The notes: generated by a model not told the origin, from the sequence alone. Numbered from the stretch's first letter, positions 43,837 to 55,628 are shown. The stretch: 64,000 nucleotides of DNA from Cryobacterium ruanii (GCF_004404055.1 NZ_SOHK01000007.1:62001-126000); one strand, 5' to 3'. Made by a program: numbers and translations.

Positions 43837-45072
43837 TCAGACCGAGCGGAACGCCACAACGGCGTTGTGGCCGCCGAAACCGAAGGAGTTGCTCAGCGCG
43901 AGGAGATCCCCGGCGGGCAGCGCCCGTGGGGCGGTGACCACGTCAAGCGGGATTTCCGGATCCTGCGACGTGAGGTTTATCGTCGGCGGTGCGGTGCGCT
44001 CGGCGAGTGCTTTCACCGTGAAGAATGCCTCGAGGGCGCCGGCACCACCGAGGAGGTGACCGGTTGACGCCTTCGTGGCCGAAACCGGGATGCCGTTGAG
44101 CAGGACTCCGAACACACGCTTGAGTGCGTTGTACTCGGCGATGTCGCCGACCGGGGTGCTCGTGGCGTGCACATTGATGTGCGAAACATCGGCAAGGGTC
44201 GCGCCGGCGTTTTCAATGGTCGACACCATCGCGCGAGCTGCGGCGGACCCTTCCGGGTCCGGCGCGGTCACGTGGTGGGCATCGCTGTTGACGACGCCAC
44301 CGAGCAGCTCGGCGTAAATATGGGCACCGCGGGCCTTGGCGTGTTCTTCAGTTTCGATGACAAGGGCGGCTGCGCCCTCACCGAGAACGAATCCGTCGCG
44401 CGTGACATCGTACGGTCGACTCGCGGTGGCCGGGTCGTCGTTGCGTGTGGACAGGGCGTGCATCGCGGCGAACGAGGCGATCGGCAGTGGGTGGATAGCA
44501 GCCTCGGAGCCACCGGCGATGACGACGTCGGCCAGTCCGGCCTGCAGCCGGTTGTAGGCGTTAATGAGAGCTTCGGTGCTCGACGCACACGCGGAAACCA
44601 CTGTCGTGATCCCGGCGCGGGCGTGCAGGTCCATTCCGATGGCTGCTCCCGGGCCGTTAGGCATGAGCATCGGCACAGTCATCGGGAGCACGCGGCGCGG
44701 ACCGCGTTCGCGCAGGGTGTCCCAGGCATCGAGCAGGGTCCACACCCCGCCGATTCCAGTCGCCCAGTCCACGGCGAGGCGTTCGGGCTCGACCTCGGGG
44801 GAGCCGGCATCGGCCCAGGCTTCACGTCCGGCGATCAGCGCGAATTGGCTGGACGGGTCGAGGCGTTTGACCTCAAATCGTTGCAGCACATCCACGGCCT
44901 TGACCCGTGCCTGTGCGGCAAAAGTCACGGGGATCGCTGTTTCAGCGACCCAGGCTTGCTCGAGGGTGGTGGCGCCCGATTCGCCGGCCAGGAGGGCCGT
45001 CCAGGTGTCGACCGCCGTGCCGCCCAGCGGCGTAGTGGCACCGATACCGGTGATAACGATTTTTTTGGTCAT
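43837..45072 (-). CDS. fabF: 3-oxoacyl-ACP synthase II (KASII)
   Basis: A 411-residue condensing enzyme. The nucleophile is Cys162 in VVSACASSTEAL; the catalytic His residues are in INVHATSTPVGD and STGHLLGGAGALEA; the C-terminus GFGGHNAVVAFR closes the thiolase fold. It extends acyl-ACP with malonyl-ACP in type II fatty acid synthesis. It is the last gene of the fabD-fabH-acpP-fabF operon, followed by a strong terminator. Confidence 0.96.
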   Translation of the reverse strand: MTKKIVITGIGATTPLGGTAVDTWTALLAGESGATTLEQAWVAETAIPVTFAAQARVKAVDVLQRFEVKRLDPSSQFALIAGREAWADAGSPEVEPERLAVDWATGIGGVWTLLDAWDTLRERGPRRVLPMTVPMLMPNGPGAAIGMDLHARAGITTVVSACASSTEALINAYNRLQAGLADVVIAGGSEAAIHPLPIASFAAMHALSTRNDDPATASRPYDVTRDGFVLGEGAAALVIETEEHAKARGAHIYAELLGGVVNSDAHHVTAPDPEGSAAARAMVSTIENAGATLADVSHINVHATSTPVGDIAEYNALKRVFGVLLNGIPVSATKASTGHLLGGAGALEAFFTVKALAERTAPPTINLTSQDPEIPLDVVTAPRALPAGDLLALSNSFGFGGHNAVVAFRSV

Positions 45073-45176
45073 AAGTCAACTCTCCATCGAAGGACAAACG
45101 TGTGGGCCGGCGCGTTGTGGCACCAGCCCAGTGAACAGGTCGGCCGATTTCCGGCCGACCTGGTTCAAGCCTGGGC

Positions 45177-45425
45177 CTAGTCCTGGGCCTTCACGATGAA
45201 CTCAACGGCGTCGCCGACGGTCTTGAGGTTCTTGACCTCTTCGTCGGGGATCTTTACGTCGAACTTCTCTTCTGCGTTGACGACAATGGTCATCATCGAG
45301 ATGGAGTCGATGTCCAAGTCGTCGGTGAACGACTTGCCGAGCTCAACCGTGTCGGCTGCGATCCCGGTCTCGTCGTTGATGAGCTCGGCCAGGCCGGTCA
45401 GAACTTCTTCGGTGGACAATGCCAT
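45177..45425 (-). CDS. acpP: Acyl carrier protein
   Basis: An 82-residue acidic four-helix protein. The phosphopantetheine Ser41 is in DDLDIDSISMM, where the common DSL motif is replaced by DSI. EEKFDVKIPDEEVKNLKTVG is the usual helix 3 region. It carries acyl chains between FabD, FabH and FabF, encoded on either side. CAAGGAGAAAAAC precedes the ATG. Confidence 0.96.
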   Translation of the reverse strand: MALSTEEVLTGLAELINDETGIAADTVELGKSFTDDLDIDSISMMTIVVNAEEKFDVKIPDEEVKNLKTVGDAVEFIVKAQD

Positions 45426-45482
45426 GTTTTTCTCCTTGAGGGTGTCTCGGTTGACCGAGAACTAGTTTAGGGGGTGGGTAGG

Positions 45483-46487
45483 TTAGGGCAGCACAACGAC
45501 TTGCGCGCCGAAGACGAGTCCGGCACCAAAGCCGATCTGGAGCGCGAGTCCGCCGCTGAGCTCAGGATGTTCTTCGAGCAGACGATGAGTTGCGAGGGGA
45601 ATCGAGGCCGATGAGGTGTTGCCGGTCGTAGCGACGTCACGGGCGATGACCACGGATTCCGGCAGTTTGAGCTGCTTGGCAAACTCATCGATGATGCGCA
45701 TGTTGGCTTGGTGCGGAATGAATGCCGCCAGGTCGGCGCTGTCGATTCCCGCAACTGCGAGGGCTTTCTTGGCGACCTTGGCCATGTCCCAGACCGCCCA
45801 GCGGAACACTGCGGGTCCTTCCTGACGGAGGGTAGGCCAGGCGGCCTCGCCGCGACGATATTCCTGCAGGGTATGGTCCATTTGGATCGTTTCCGCCTTG
45901 GAGCCGTCCGAGCCCCAGACCGTGGTGGAAATGCCCGGGTAGTCGCTCGGACCGATGACGACGGCTCCGGCTCCGTCGCCGAGGAGGAACGAAATGCTGC
46001 GATCGGTCGGGTCAATCAGGTCGGAGAGCTTCTCGGCGCCAATGACCAGCGCGTATTTCGCAGCACCGGTGCGAATAAGGGCGTCGGCCTGCACGATGGC
46101 GTAGGCATAACCGGCGCAGGCTGCGTTGATATCGTACGCGGCGGCCGGGTTGGTGCCGACTCGGTCTGCGACGATGGCGGCGACCGACGGCGTCTGCCGA
46201 ATATTACTGATCGTTGCGACGATCACAGCATCGATGAGCGCAGGATCGATACCGCTGCGCTCGATCGCCTCGCGGGCGGCGTCCGTTGCCAAGTCGATCA
46301 CGTCGATGTCCTGGCTGGCTCTGGTTCGGGTGATAATTCCGGTGCGTTGCTGAATCCACTCGTCGGAGGAATCGATGGCTTCAACGAGTTCATCGTTGGG
46401 TACGACGAGGTCGCCGCGTGCGGCTCCGACGGACAGGATGCGGGTGAACTGCGGTCCGTGTGACTGTTTGAGTGTTGGCTTGGTCAT
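45483..46487 (-). CDS. fabH: 3-oxoacyl-ACP synthase III (KASIII)
   Basis: A 334-residue initiating condensing enzyme. The nucleophile is Cys124 in INAACAGYAYA, His in AAFIPHQANMRI and Asn in TTGNTSSASIP. SDEWIQQRTGI is the usual N-terminal motif. Start: the ATG at 46487 has GAAAGAG upstream; an ATG at 46499 is possible, and the long frame to 46682 lies inside fabD. It starts fatty acid chains from acyl-CoA, in these bacteria often branched ones. Confidence 0.95.
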   Translation of the reverse strand: MTKPTLKQSHGPQFTRILSVGAARGDLVVPNDELVEAIDSSDEWIQQRTGIITRTRASQDIDVIDLATDAAREAIERSGIDPALIDAVIVATISNIRQTPSVAAIVADRVGTNPAAAYDINAACAGYAYAIVQADALIRTGAAKYALVIGAEKLSDLIDPTDRSISFLLGDGAGAVVIGPSDYPGISTTVWGSDGSKAETIQMDHTLQEYRRGEAAWPTLRQEGPAVFRWAVWDMAKVAKKALAVAGIDSADLAAFIPHQANMRIIDEFAKQLKLPESVVIARDVATTGNTSSASIPLATHRLLEEHPELSGGLALQIGFGAGLVFGAQVVVLP

Positions 46488-46504
46488 AATCTCTTTCATC
46501 TGAT

Positions 46505-47425
46505 TCAGGACTGCTGGTCGATCATGGCCCAGGCGGCGGGCAAGTCGTCCGGGGTCTTGATGGCGACGCTGGGGACGCCTTTGAGTCCTCGCTTCGCGAG
46601 ACCGACGAGGGCGCCGGCGGGCGCCACCTCGATGATTCCGGTGACTCCCGCCGCAGCAAAGGCCTCCATGCACCTGTCCCACCGTACCGGTGACGACACC
46701 TGAGCGACCAGCAGATCCACAAAGCGGGTGCCGTCTTTCACCTGGCTGCCATCGCGGTTGGTCCAGATGGGGAGGGTCGGATTGTCGGGCCGCAGCGAGT
46801 CGGCGACTACGGTCATCCGCTCGACGGCAGGCCGCATATACCGGGTGTGGAATGCACCGGCGACCTGCAGCGGAATGACCCGGGCACGGGTCGGGGGAGT
46901 CTCGGCCAGGGCGGCGAGGGCATCGAGGGCGCCGGCCACCACGATCTGGCCGCTGCCGTTGAAGTTCGCCGGTTCGAGGCCGAGCTCGGCGACGCGGGCG
47001 AGCAGCTCGGTCTCATCGGCACCGATCACGGCGCTCATCCCGGTGGGAATGAGGGCGGCAGCAGCTTGCATCGCCATGCCGCGTGCGTGCACGAACCGCA
47101 CCGCTTCAGAGGTATTCAGGATGCCCGCTCCCGCAGCGGCGGTCAGCTCGCCCACTGAGTGCCCGGCGATACCGCCAATTCGGTCGCGGCGTTCCGGCGT
47201 GAGCAGCGTTTCGAGGGTGAGGATGCCGGCGGCCACGATCAGGGGCTGGGCGATGGCCGTGTCGCGAATGGTGTCGGCGTCACTGATCGTGCCGTGGGCG
47301 AGGAGGTCCAGGCCGAGGTCCTCGGAAATGTGTTGCAGGCCAGCGCTGAAGGCAGGCAGGGCCAGCCAGGGTTCGAGGAATCCGGGAGTTTGGGAGCCCT
47401 GACCCGGGCAGACGACAACGATCAT
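46505..47425 (-). CDS. fabD: Malonyl CoA-acyl carrier protein transacylase
   Basis: A 306-residue acyltransferase. PGQGSQTPGFLEPW at the N-terminus, nucleophile Ser90 in GHSVGEL, catalytic His193 in VAGAFHTRYM. It loads malonyl groups from malonyl-CoA onto ACP. It is the first enzyme gene of the operon, about 100 bases after the FasR-like regulator gene on the same strand. Confidence 0.95.
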   Translation of the reverse strand: MIVVVCPGQGSQTPGFLEPWLALPAFSAGLQHISEDLGLDLLAHGTISDADTIRDTAIAQPLIVAAGILTLETLLTPERRDRIGGIAGHSVGELTAAAGAGILNTSEAVRFVHARGMAMQAAAALIPTGMSAVIGADETELLARVAELGLEPANFNGSGQIVVAGALDALAALAETPPTRARVIPLQVAGAFHTRYMRPAVERMTVVADSLRPDNPTLPIWTNRDGSQVKDGTRFVDLLVAQVSSPVRWDRCMEAFAAAGVTGIIEVAPAGALVGLAKRGLKGVPSVAIKTPDDLPAAWAMIDQQS

Positions 47426-47531
47426 TTAGTCAGTCTTCCAATCTGGTGGGACAAATGAATGTGCAGATCGCACGAAGAATTCAGGAAAGCTTTGTCGGTA
47501 GTCGCACCTCGACGACGTTTCGTGGGGTTAA

Positions 47532-48734
47532 TCAGCGACGGCGGGTTGAACCGTCGTGGTCGCTGATCGAGCCGATGATGAGCGCCGACTGCAAGATGAG
47601 TGCCTCTCGGGCTCCGGTGGCGTCATAGCCGATGACCTCCGAGACGCGTTTAAGGCGATAGCGCACGGTGTTGGGGTGCACGAACAGTTCGCGCGCGGTC
47701 GCCTCGAGCGAGCGGCCGTTGTCGAGGTAGCACCACAGCGTGGTCAGGAGCTCGGTGGAGTGCGCCTGCAGGGGCCGATAGATGCGATGGATTAGCGTGG
47801 CCCGGGCGAGCGGATCGCCGGCGAGGGCGCGTTCGGGGAGCAGATCGTCGGCCTGCACCGGCCGCGGCGCGTTCCGCCACGAGCGAGCGACGGCGAAACC
47901 GGCCAGCGCGGCTTTGGCACTCTTCGACGCATCCACGAGGTTGGGCACCTCGTGACCGAGCACCAGGTGCCCGGGGCCGAAGATCGGCTCGAGCTGCATG
48001 GCGATCTCCATGAAGGTCAACGCCGCAGCCGTGCCGACATCTTCGCTGTCAGCCGGCGCCGGTCGGGCTCGACCGATCACGAGCACGAGGCGGTTCCCCT
48101 GCACGCCGATGAGCACGTCGGCGGCCATGTGCCGGGCGGCGCGGCGCAACTGGTCGACGTCGAGCATCTGGGGCGTTGTGCCGACCAGAACGCAGACTTC
48201 ACCATGGCCGTGCCAGCCGAGCGCTGCGATCCGGCTGGGCAGTTCGTCGTCGTACTCCCCGCTGAGAATGGAATCAACGACGAGAGCTTCGAGGCGCGCG
48301 TCCCAGAGGCCGCGCGCCTCGGCGGCGCGAGCGTAGACATCCGCTGCCCCGAAGGCGATCTCGCGCGAGTAGAGCAGAATCGCTTCCCGCAGGGCTTCAC
48401 CGCCGTCCTTGACGCGTTCTTCGACGACTTCGACGGTCACTCGAATGAGCTGCAGCGTCTGCTGCAGGCTCACCGAGCGGAGCAGTTCTCGTGGCGCGGC
48501 GCCGAAGACGTCAGCGGCGATCCACGGCGTCGACCGCGGGTCGTCGAACCACGAGATGAAGCTCGTGATCCCGGCCTGGGCCACCAGGCCGACGGCGGAC
48601 CGCCGCCCCGGTGGCATGTCGCCATACCAGGACAGCGTGTCTTCGAGTCGTTTGAGCGTTTGGGTCGACAGCTCACCGGAGATGGTGCGCAGCCAGTTGA
48701 GAGTCTGCTCTTTCGTTTTGGGCGCCGGTGCCAC
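47532..48734 (-). CDS. fasR: PucR-family regulator of fatty acid synthesis (FasR)
   Basis: A 400-residue regulator. The C-terminal PucR HTH is ARELFVHPNTVRYRLKRVSE, preceded by LLTTLWCYLDNGRSLEATAR. The central GGDEF-like/PucR region has VCVLVGTTPQML and RLVLVIGRARPA. Its location directly before fabD-fabH-acpP-fabF and its length match actinobacterial FasR, which activates that operon. It is separated from aceE by only a few bases. Confidence 0.9.
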   Translation of the reverse strand: MAPAPKTKEQTLNWLRTISGELSTQTLKRLEDTLSWYGDMPPGRRSAVGLVAQAGITSFISWFDDPRSTPWIAADVFGAAPRELLRSVSLQQTLQLIRVTVEVVEERVKDGGEALREAILLYSREIAFGAADVYARAAEARGLWDARLEALVVDSILSGEYDDELPSRIAALGWHGHGEVCVLVGTTPQMLDVDQLRRAARHMAADVLIGVQGNRLVLVIGRARPAPADSEDVGTAAALTFMEIAMQLEPIFGPGHLVLGHEVPNLVDASKSAKAALAGFAVARSWRNAPRPVQADDLLPERALAGDPLARATLIHRIYRPLQAHSTELLTTLWCYLDNGRSLEATARELFVHPNTVRYRLKRVSEVIGYDATGAREALILQSALIIGSISDHDGSTRRR

Positions 48735-48740
48735 GGTTTC

Positions 48741-51467
<2,727 letters not shown>

Positions 51468-51725
51468 AGTCGACCTCTCCTTGGGGTTTGCGCAGCGATG
51501 GTGCTCTGTGGTGGCAGACTGCGCCGACACGGGGCACGTGCCGTAAAAGAGCAGGTTGGATTGCAACCCGCGGCACCCCGTAAGCCTACCGATGTCACCC
51601 CTTGTCCGCGTGCGGAGATGCCGACGACCGAAAACTCGCTAGTCCTGTGAATCCGCGCACGTTGCCCGACTAGAGTGTGACATCGGCCAATCCGTGCGCC
51701 AGGGCGCACCGGGAAAGGAGCATTC

Positions 51726-52196
51726 ATGGCTCTCGAAAACGATACCCAGGCACCAGATTTCAAGCTCATCAACCAGTTCGGCGAAACCGTTCAGCTCAGC
51801 CGGTACCGGGGGACGAAGTCGGTGGCGCTCGTCTTCTTTCCCCTTGCATTCTCGGGGATCTGCAGTGGGGAGCTGTGTGAGCTCCGCGACAACCTTGCCC
51901 TGTTCGAGGACGACGACGTTGAGCTGATCGGCATTTCCGTCGACTCCCGACACGCCCTGCGCGCCTTCGGCGAGCAGGAGAAATACTCCTTTGATCTGGT
52001 CGCCGATTTCTGGCCCCATGGCGCCGTCGCGAAGGAATATGGCGTCTTCCTCGAGGAAAAGGGTTTCGCGAATCGGGCGACGTTCCTCATCGACCCGAGC
52101 GGCATCATCCGTGCCAGTTTTATCACCGCGCCTGGCGAACCGCGCTCGATCGACTCCTACCGCGCCGCGCTCGGGCAGCTCGCACCGGTTCTCTAA
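51726..52196 (+). CDS. Peroxiredoxin, AhpE-like
   Basis: A 156-residue peroxiredoxin. VALVFFPLAFSGICSGELCE holds the peroxidatic Cys46; the family Thr three residues before it is Ser. A second Cys at position 51 could form a disulfide. RATFLIDPSGIIRASFI is the late sheet. It reduces peroxides in the cytoplasm. AAAGGAGC precedes the ATG. It is divergent to aceE with a shared intergenic promoter region. Confidence 0.93.
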   Translation: MALENDTQAPDFKLINQFGETVQLSRYRGTKSVALVFFPLAFSGICSGELCELRDNLALFEDDDVELIGISVDSRHALRAFGEQEKYSFDLVADFWPHGAVAKEYGVFLEEKGFANRATFLIDPSGIIRASFITAPGEPRSIDSYRAALGQLAPVL

Positions 52197-52267
52197 AGCG
52201 GGCGGGTCGCCAAGCGCACGTCGACTCTGACCTATACTGAGAAGGCCCGAGACGGAGCGTCGTCGTC

Positions 52268-52341
52268 GGGGCCTTTAGCTCAGTTGGTAGAGCGCCACGT
52301 TTACACCGTGGATGTCATCGGTTCGAGCCCGGTAGGGCCCA
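52268..52341 (+). tRNA. tRNA-Val (anticodon TAC)
   Basis: A 74-base cloverleaf. Acceptor arms GGGCCTT and AGGGCCC with discriminator A, a D-arm from AGCTCAGTTGGTAGAGC, anticodon stem CCACG/CGTGG around TTTACAC, and T-arm with GGTTCGAGCC. CCA is not encoded. The 3' part is repeated at 55585-55628. Confidence 0.95.
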
Positions 52342-52343
52342 CA
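52300..52343 (+). repeat. Left copy of tRNA-Val att-like repeat (44 bp)
   Basis: From the T before the anticodon (TTTACACCGTGG) to CCCACA just past the tRNA end. It matches 55585-55628 at 43 of 44 positions. This is the usual form of an attachment site that keeps the tRNA intact. Confidence 0.85.
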
Positions 52344-52424
52344 AGTAAAATGCCTGATCAGAAAAAATATATAAGGTATCGCCTCGCGGAGTCGGCTCGC
52401 AAATCAACCTGTCAGTTGGTGAGG

Positions 52425-52620
52425 CGTGGTGAGCGTGCGCCACGGTGTCAGCGCGCCCAATTTCATGCGTCAGATCAGCGACACGCTCGCACCGACCATG
52501 GGTCGTCTGGTCTTCAACGGCTTCCCGACGGGGGTTTCGGTTGTCATGGGCTCAGCACCAGGACACGATTCCCCGTCACATGAACGGCGCCCTGGTGCTG
52601 CCCCGCTGACCCGGCGCGGC
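52425..52620 (+). pseudogene. NADP-dependent aldehyde dehydrogenase fragment (C-terminal), tentative
   Basis: The frame reads SDTLAPTMGRLVFNGFPTGV and SVV, which resembles the active-site-distal loop of alpha-ketoglutarate-semialdehyde-type aldehyde dehydrogenases (GRLVFNGWPTGV). The HGGP motif that should follow appears disrupted. Less than a tenth of the gene remains, right inside the tRNA att-like repeat. Confidence 0.45.
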
Positions 52621-52638
52621 CTACGGCGCCACCGGGAC

Positions 52639-52682
52639 GCACGAAATCGCTCCTGAGGGGGTTCTCAGGAGCGATTTCGTGC
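52639..52682. terminator. Perfect 19-bp hairpin downstream of the LVIVD gene
   Basis: GCACGAAATCGCTCCTGAG at 52639-52657 and its exact reverse complement at 52664-52682 enclose a 6-base loop. It lies about 25 bases beyond the end of the minus-strand LVIVD gene. No T-run follows on either strand. Confidence 0.7.
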
Positions 52683-52707
52683 GGGTAATTCAGATCAGGC
52701 TGTCGGC

Positions 52708-54579
52708 TCAGTTTCCCGTGTATCGGAAGATGTAGAGCCCGAAATCACGGTCGCTGGCCGCAACGTATTCGACGCCGTTGTTCTCGAACACGTCCACACC
52801 CCAAAAGTTGTTGCCGCCCTCGTCAATGAAGCGACCGGTCTCGATGAGTTTGTCGTCGATGATTTTGGTCACTCGAAAACCTCCCGCGTAATACGAGAAG
52901 TACGCCAGGTCGGCCCGCTGTTTGGACGTGGCCACCTCGTGAACCGAGAGGTCGCCGAAGCCCACAGCGTAGGCCGGGTCCATGGCTTCGGGAATTGCAT
53001 AGGTGTCCAGCTCGGACATCTTGCCCGTCGAGTTGTCGAAGAGGTGCACATAACCCCAACCGTCGAAGAACGCGCGCAAGGAAACGAGGTCTCCGACGGC
53101 GCCCAGACTCAGGCCGGGAATCAGGCTGGCAGCACCGGCGAGGCAGGCCACGTTATCGTAGGAGGCCTCGAGGTCGAAGAAACCGAATCCGGTTTGACGG
53201 TCGACCGAAGAGGTCGGGATGTTGCCGGCAACGCTCATCCCGAACGCGCCGCATCCGTCGGTACCCTCGCGGTTGATGATGACGATTGCGTCATAGCCGC
53301 CAGCCGCTTCAACGTTCGCCACCTTCTCGGTGAACGCGCAGAGACCACGGGTGACGATCGCGATCTGGCTGCCGCTTGCGGTGACCGGCGCCGGTAGCAC
53401 AACCGGATCACCGGAACATGCTTGTCCCGCGTAGACGGCATCACCGGTCAGCGACTCCCCGCCTTGCAGCTGCGGTGTGTCGCTGCCCTGCGAGATTTGA
53501 AACGGTGTCGCGGAGTCATCCGTGGTGCCCTCCGCGCCGTTGGGCGCGAAGTCCTCGTCGGCACCGATTACAAACCTGTTGTCGAGGGTGAACTCGCCCT
53601 GGTGGCCGTTGCCTTCAGGCTTCTCGATCAGGCCTGCCGACTCCTGAAGCTGAGGGTCGGGGTTGGTGAAGTCCGTATCGCCGACATAGATCGGGTTGTG
53701 CACGTCGGTCATGTCGACGGTGACGTATCCGGCGTCCCAGTAGGACAACAGCATCACCTGTTTTCCGGCGATCTGCTTGACGACGAGGTCGTGGAGAAAC
53801 ACCTCGGTCAGGTTCGACGGTGCGTTCTGGAGGATCTGCGGGAAGGTCTTGTCCAGATCGTATTCGGCGGTGAGGAACGGCTTCTTCGGGTTGGTGATGT
53901 CCATGATGTCGACATCGGTGCCCTCTTCGTTGTCAACGATGACCGCGTACGCCTTGTCGCCGGCATCCCAGGCGAAAACGCTGTGGGTCTGGTTGGAGGT
54001 CTTCTTGCCCTGACCATCGGCTGTTGAATCGCCAATGCCCACGGCGAGTGGTGTGGGGTGCTCGGGATTCGTCACGTCATAGAGATTCATGCCGCCGAAC
54101 CCTGCTTGGTCCTTGCACTTCTCGTTATTGGTGAGGAGCACGTCGCCGGTAAAGGCTGGCGTATCGAGTTGAAGGGCCTGGACACCCTCGCCTGGGTAGC
54201 TGCCCTCCTTGGACTGGATAAACGCGACCTCCTTCGGCTTCGAGGGGTCCTTGATATCCACGACGTGCACCCCGTTGTAGGTGCACGACACGACGCCCCA
54301 CGCAGCAAGGTAGGCATAGTCCTTGAAGACGCCCACATCGGCGATCTTCTCGGGCACCGCGTTCTTCATCTTCAGTTTGGAGACTACGTTGACATTGGAC
54401 TGTGTTGCCGGCAGATGACCGGCCGTTTCGCCGTGCTGGTGGGCGTCGCGAGCGCCGTCGGCGGTCGCTAGCGCGCCGTCGTCCCCGGGTCGGGCCGATG
54501 CAACGGATGTTGTGGCGAAGATCAACGCTGCGACGGACACCAGCGTCAGTCCAGCGCGAATGGCAGGTGATTTGACCAT
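52708..54579 (-). CDS. Secreted LVIVD-repeat protein with inserted PA domain
   Basis: A 623-residue exported protein. The signal is SPAIRAGLTLVSVAALIFAT with cleavage near ASARP. LVIVD-type propeller repeats read YNGVHVVDIKDPSKPKEVAF, GMNLYDVTNPEHPTPLA, DVDIMDITNPKKPFLTAEYD and YVTVDMTDVHNPIYVGDTDF. A PA domain is inserted at about 385-500 (GSQIAIVTRGLCAFTEKVAN, YDAIVIINREG). The chain ends with GLYIFRYTGN. It probably acts outside the cell in binding or proteolysis-related roles; unknown. It lies inside the tRNA-bounded segment. Confidence 0.85.
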   Translation of the reverse strand: MVKSPAIRAGLTLVSVAALIFATTSVASARPGDDGALATADGARDAHQHGETAGHLPATQSNVNVVSKLKMKNAVPEKIADVGVFKDYAYLAAWGVVSCTYNGVHVVDIKDPSKPKEVAFIQSKEGSYPGEGVQALQLDTPAFTGDVLLTNNEKCKDQAGFGGMNLYDVTNPEHPTPLAVGIGDSTADGQGKKTSNQTHSVFAWDAGDKAYAVIVDNEEGTDVDIMDITNPKKPFLTAEYDLDKTFPQILQNAPSNLTEVFLHDLVVKQIAGKQVMLLSYWDAGYVTVDMTDVHNPIYVGDTDFTNPDPQLQESAGLIEKPEGNGHQGEFTLDNRFVIGADEDFAPNGAEGTTDDSATPFQISQGSDTPQLQGGESLTGDAVYAGQACSGDPVVLPAPVTASGSQIAIVTRGLCAFTEKVANVEAAGGYDAIVIINREGTDGCGAFGMSVAGNIPTSSVDRQTGFGFFDLEASYDNVACLAGAASLIPGLSLGAVGDLVSLRAFFDGWGYVHLFDNSTGKMSELDTYAIPEAMDPAYAVGFGDLSVHEVATSKQRADLAYFSYYAGGFRVTKIIDDKLIETGRFIDEGGNNFWGVDVFENNGVEYVAASDRDFGLYIFRYTGN

Positions 54580-54984
54580 GACACTCCTTCGGTGCGGAAT
54601 TTTAAATCGAATGTTCGAACCGTAGTCCGCTTATACACGCTTTGGCAAGGAAGTACAAATCGACCAGGGTGTGGCCGCCATGGCGACGCGGTGCGCATGC
54701 GTCGCCATGGCCTACCCCTCTCGGTGGCCTTCGAACCGAATTCTCTGTCGGGCGGTGAACTGGGCCTCGCGGAAATCACCCACTCGCCGCGGGCCGTGTG
54801 CATCGAGCGCAATGGGGACACTTTTGGAGGTCTTGGCTATGGACGGGGAGGGACTATGGCGGGTGATTCTCTACGATCCGATGCGCATCATGCAGGCGCT
54901 TCGTTTTGCTCGAGCGTGGCTTCCGGTCGACGATGTGTGCTCGCTGCCGTGCGTGCGGCTGGATGCCCTGAATCGGCGCGGGCG
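54580..54984. other. Region upstream of the LVIVD gene, no assignable gene
   Basis: A plus-strand frame ending at 54988 contains LWRVILYDPMRIMQALRFAR and AWLPVDDVCSLPCVRLDALN, which look protein-like, but its first half is not convincing and no start is clear. It may be the end of a decayed gene. Confidence 0.4.
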
Positions 54985-55128
54985 TTAGACAGCGGGGTTA
55001 CACGTGCGCCGGGGCTCGTGGTGCCAGCGGCACAGGGTTTCGATCCACTCCTGTGACCAATCGATCGTGCCCGGGGTGCGGCCGCAGCGCCCACAGGTGG
55101 TCGGAGAGCGCGTCTGTGCTCGGGACAC
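54985..55128 (-). CDS. Possible 47-residue zinc-ribbon protein (GTG start)
   Basis: From GTG 55128 the frame reads VSRAQTRSPTTCGRCGRTPG then TIDWSQEWIETLCRWHHEPR and RTCNPAV. The CGRCG and C-R-W-H-H residues could bind zinc. The frame is closed a short way upstream, so it is either a small protein or a fragment. The ribosome-binding site is weak. Confidence 0.35.
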   Translation of the reverse strand: MSRAQTRSPTTCGRCGRTPGTIDWSQEWIETLCRWHHEPRRTCNPAV

Positions 55129-55584
55129 AGCTTCGCGGGTTGAGGGGGGGCGCGGGCTGTCACGCTGTCGGCGGGTTCGAGTGTGACTCGGAACTCACCG
55201 CATTTCTGCCGGACGCTCGTTAATCGCAGGCGTGGGTCAACGGACAGCAGGACGGCCGAGAGCGCCACCAGAACCCGTAAGGGAAAGTCCTATGGACTCT
55301 TGCATTCTGTGGCCTCATGAGGGCCTGACGCCCTCGGTCCGCGGGAGCTCCGGGTCACGACCAGCGGCACCGACGGTGTTCGGTGCCGCCGAGTTCGTAA
55401 TGCTCGGCTAGTGTTGCGTAAAGGCAGAACAAATCTGCTGGGTGTTTTGAGTTGTTGAGGCGTTGGTGTTCCAGCAACAGGATTCGCCACAATCCCGGAT
55501 TTTCGGGCAAGTTACCGCAAACGCGCAGTCTCTCGATAGCGCGTGTTCTTGCGGATCTTCATTGAATTTGTGTGCGACCGGACC
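55129..55584. other. Gene-free stretch before the right att-like repeat
   Basis: No family could be read on either strand. It lies inside the tRNA-Val-bounded segment and is probably remains of the element. Confidence 0.4.
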
Positions 55585-55628
55585 TTTACGCCGTGGATGT
55601 CATCGGTTCGAGCCCGGTAGGGCCCACA
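55585..55628 (+). repeat. Right copy of tRNA-Val att-like repeat (44 bp)
   Basis: TTTACGCCGTGG through CCCACA repeats the 3' part of tRNA-Val with one mismatch. The preceding bases do not form the 5' half of a tRNA, so this is a partial copy, as expected for the distal att site of an element integrated into the tRNA gene. Confidence 0.85.

Noticed and set aside
44167-45180. 337-codon plus-strand open frame
   Set aside because: Antisense to fabF; Gly/Arg/His-rich shadow.
55585-55628. Second tRNA-Val gene
   Set aside because: Only the 3' part is present; the acceptor 5' strand and D-arm are missing, so it is a repeat, not a gene.
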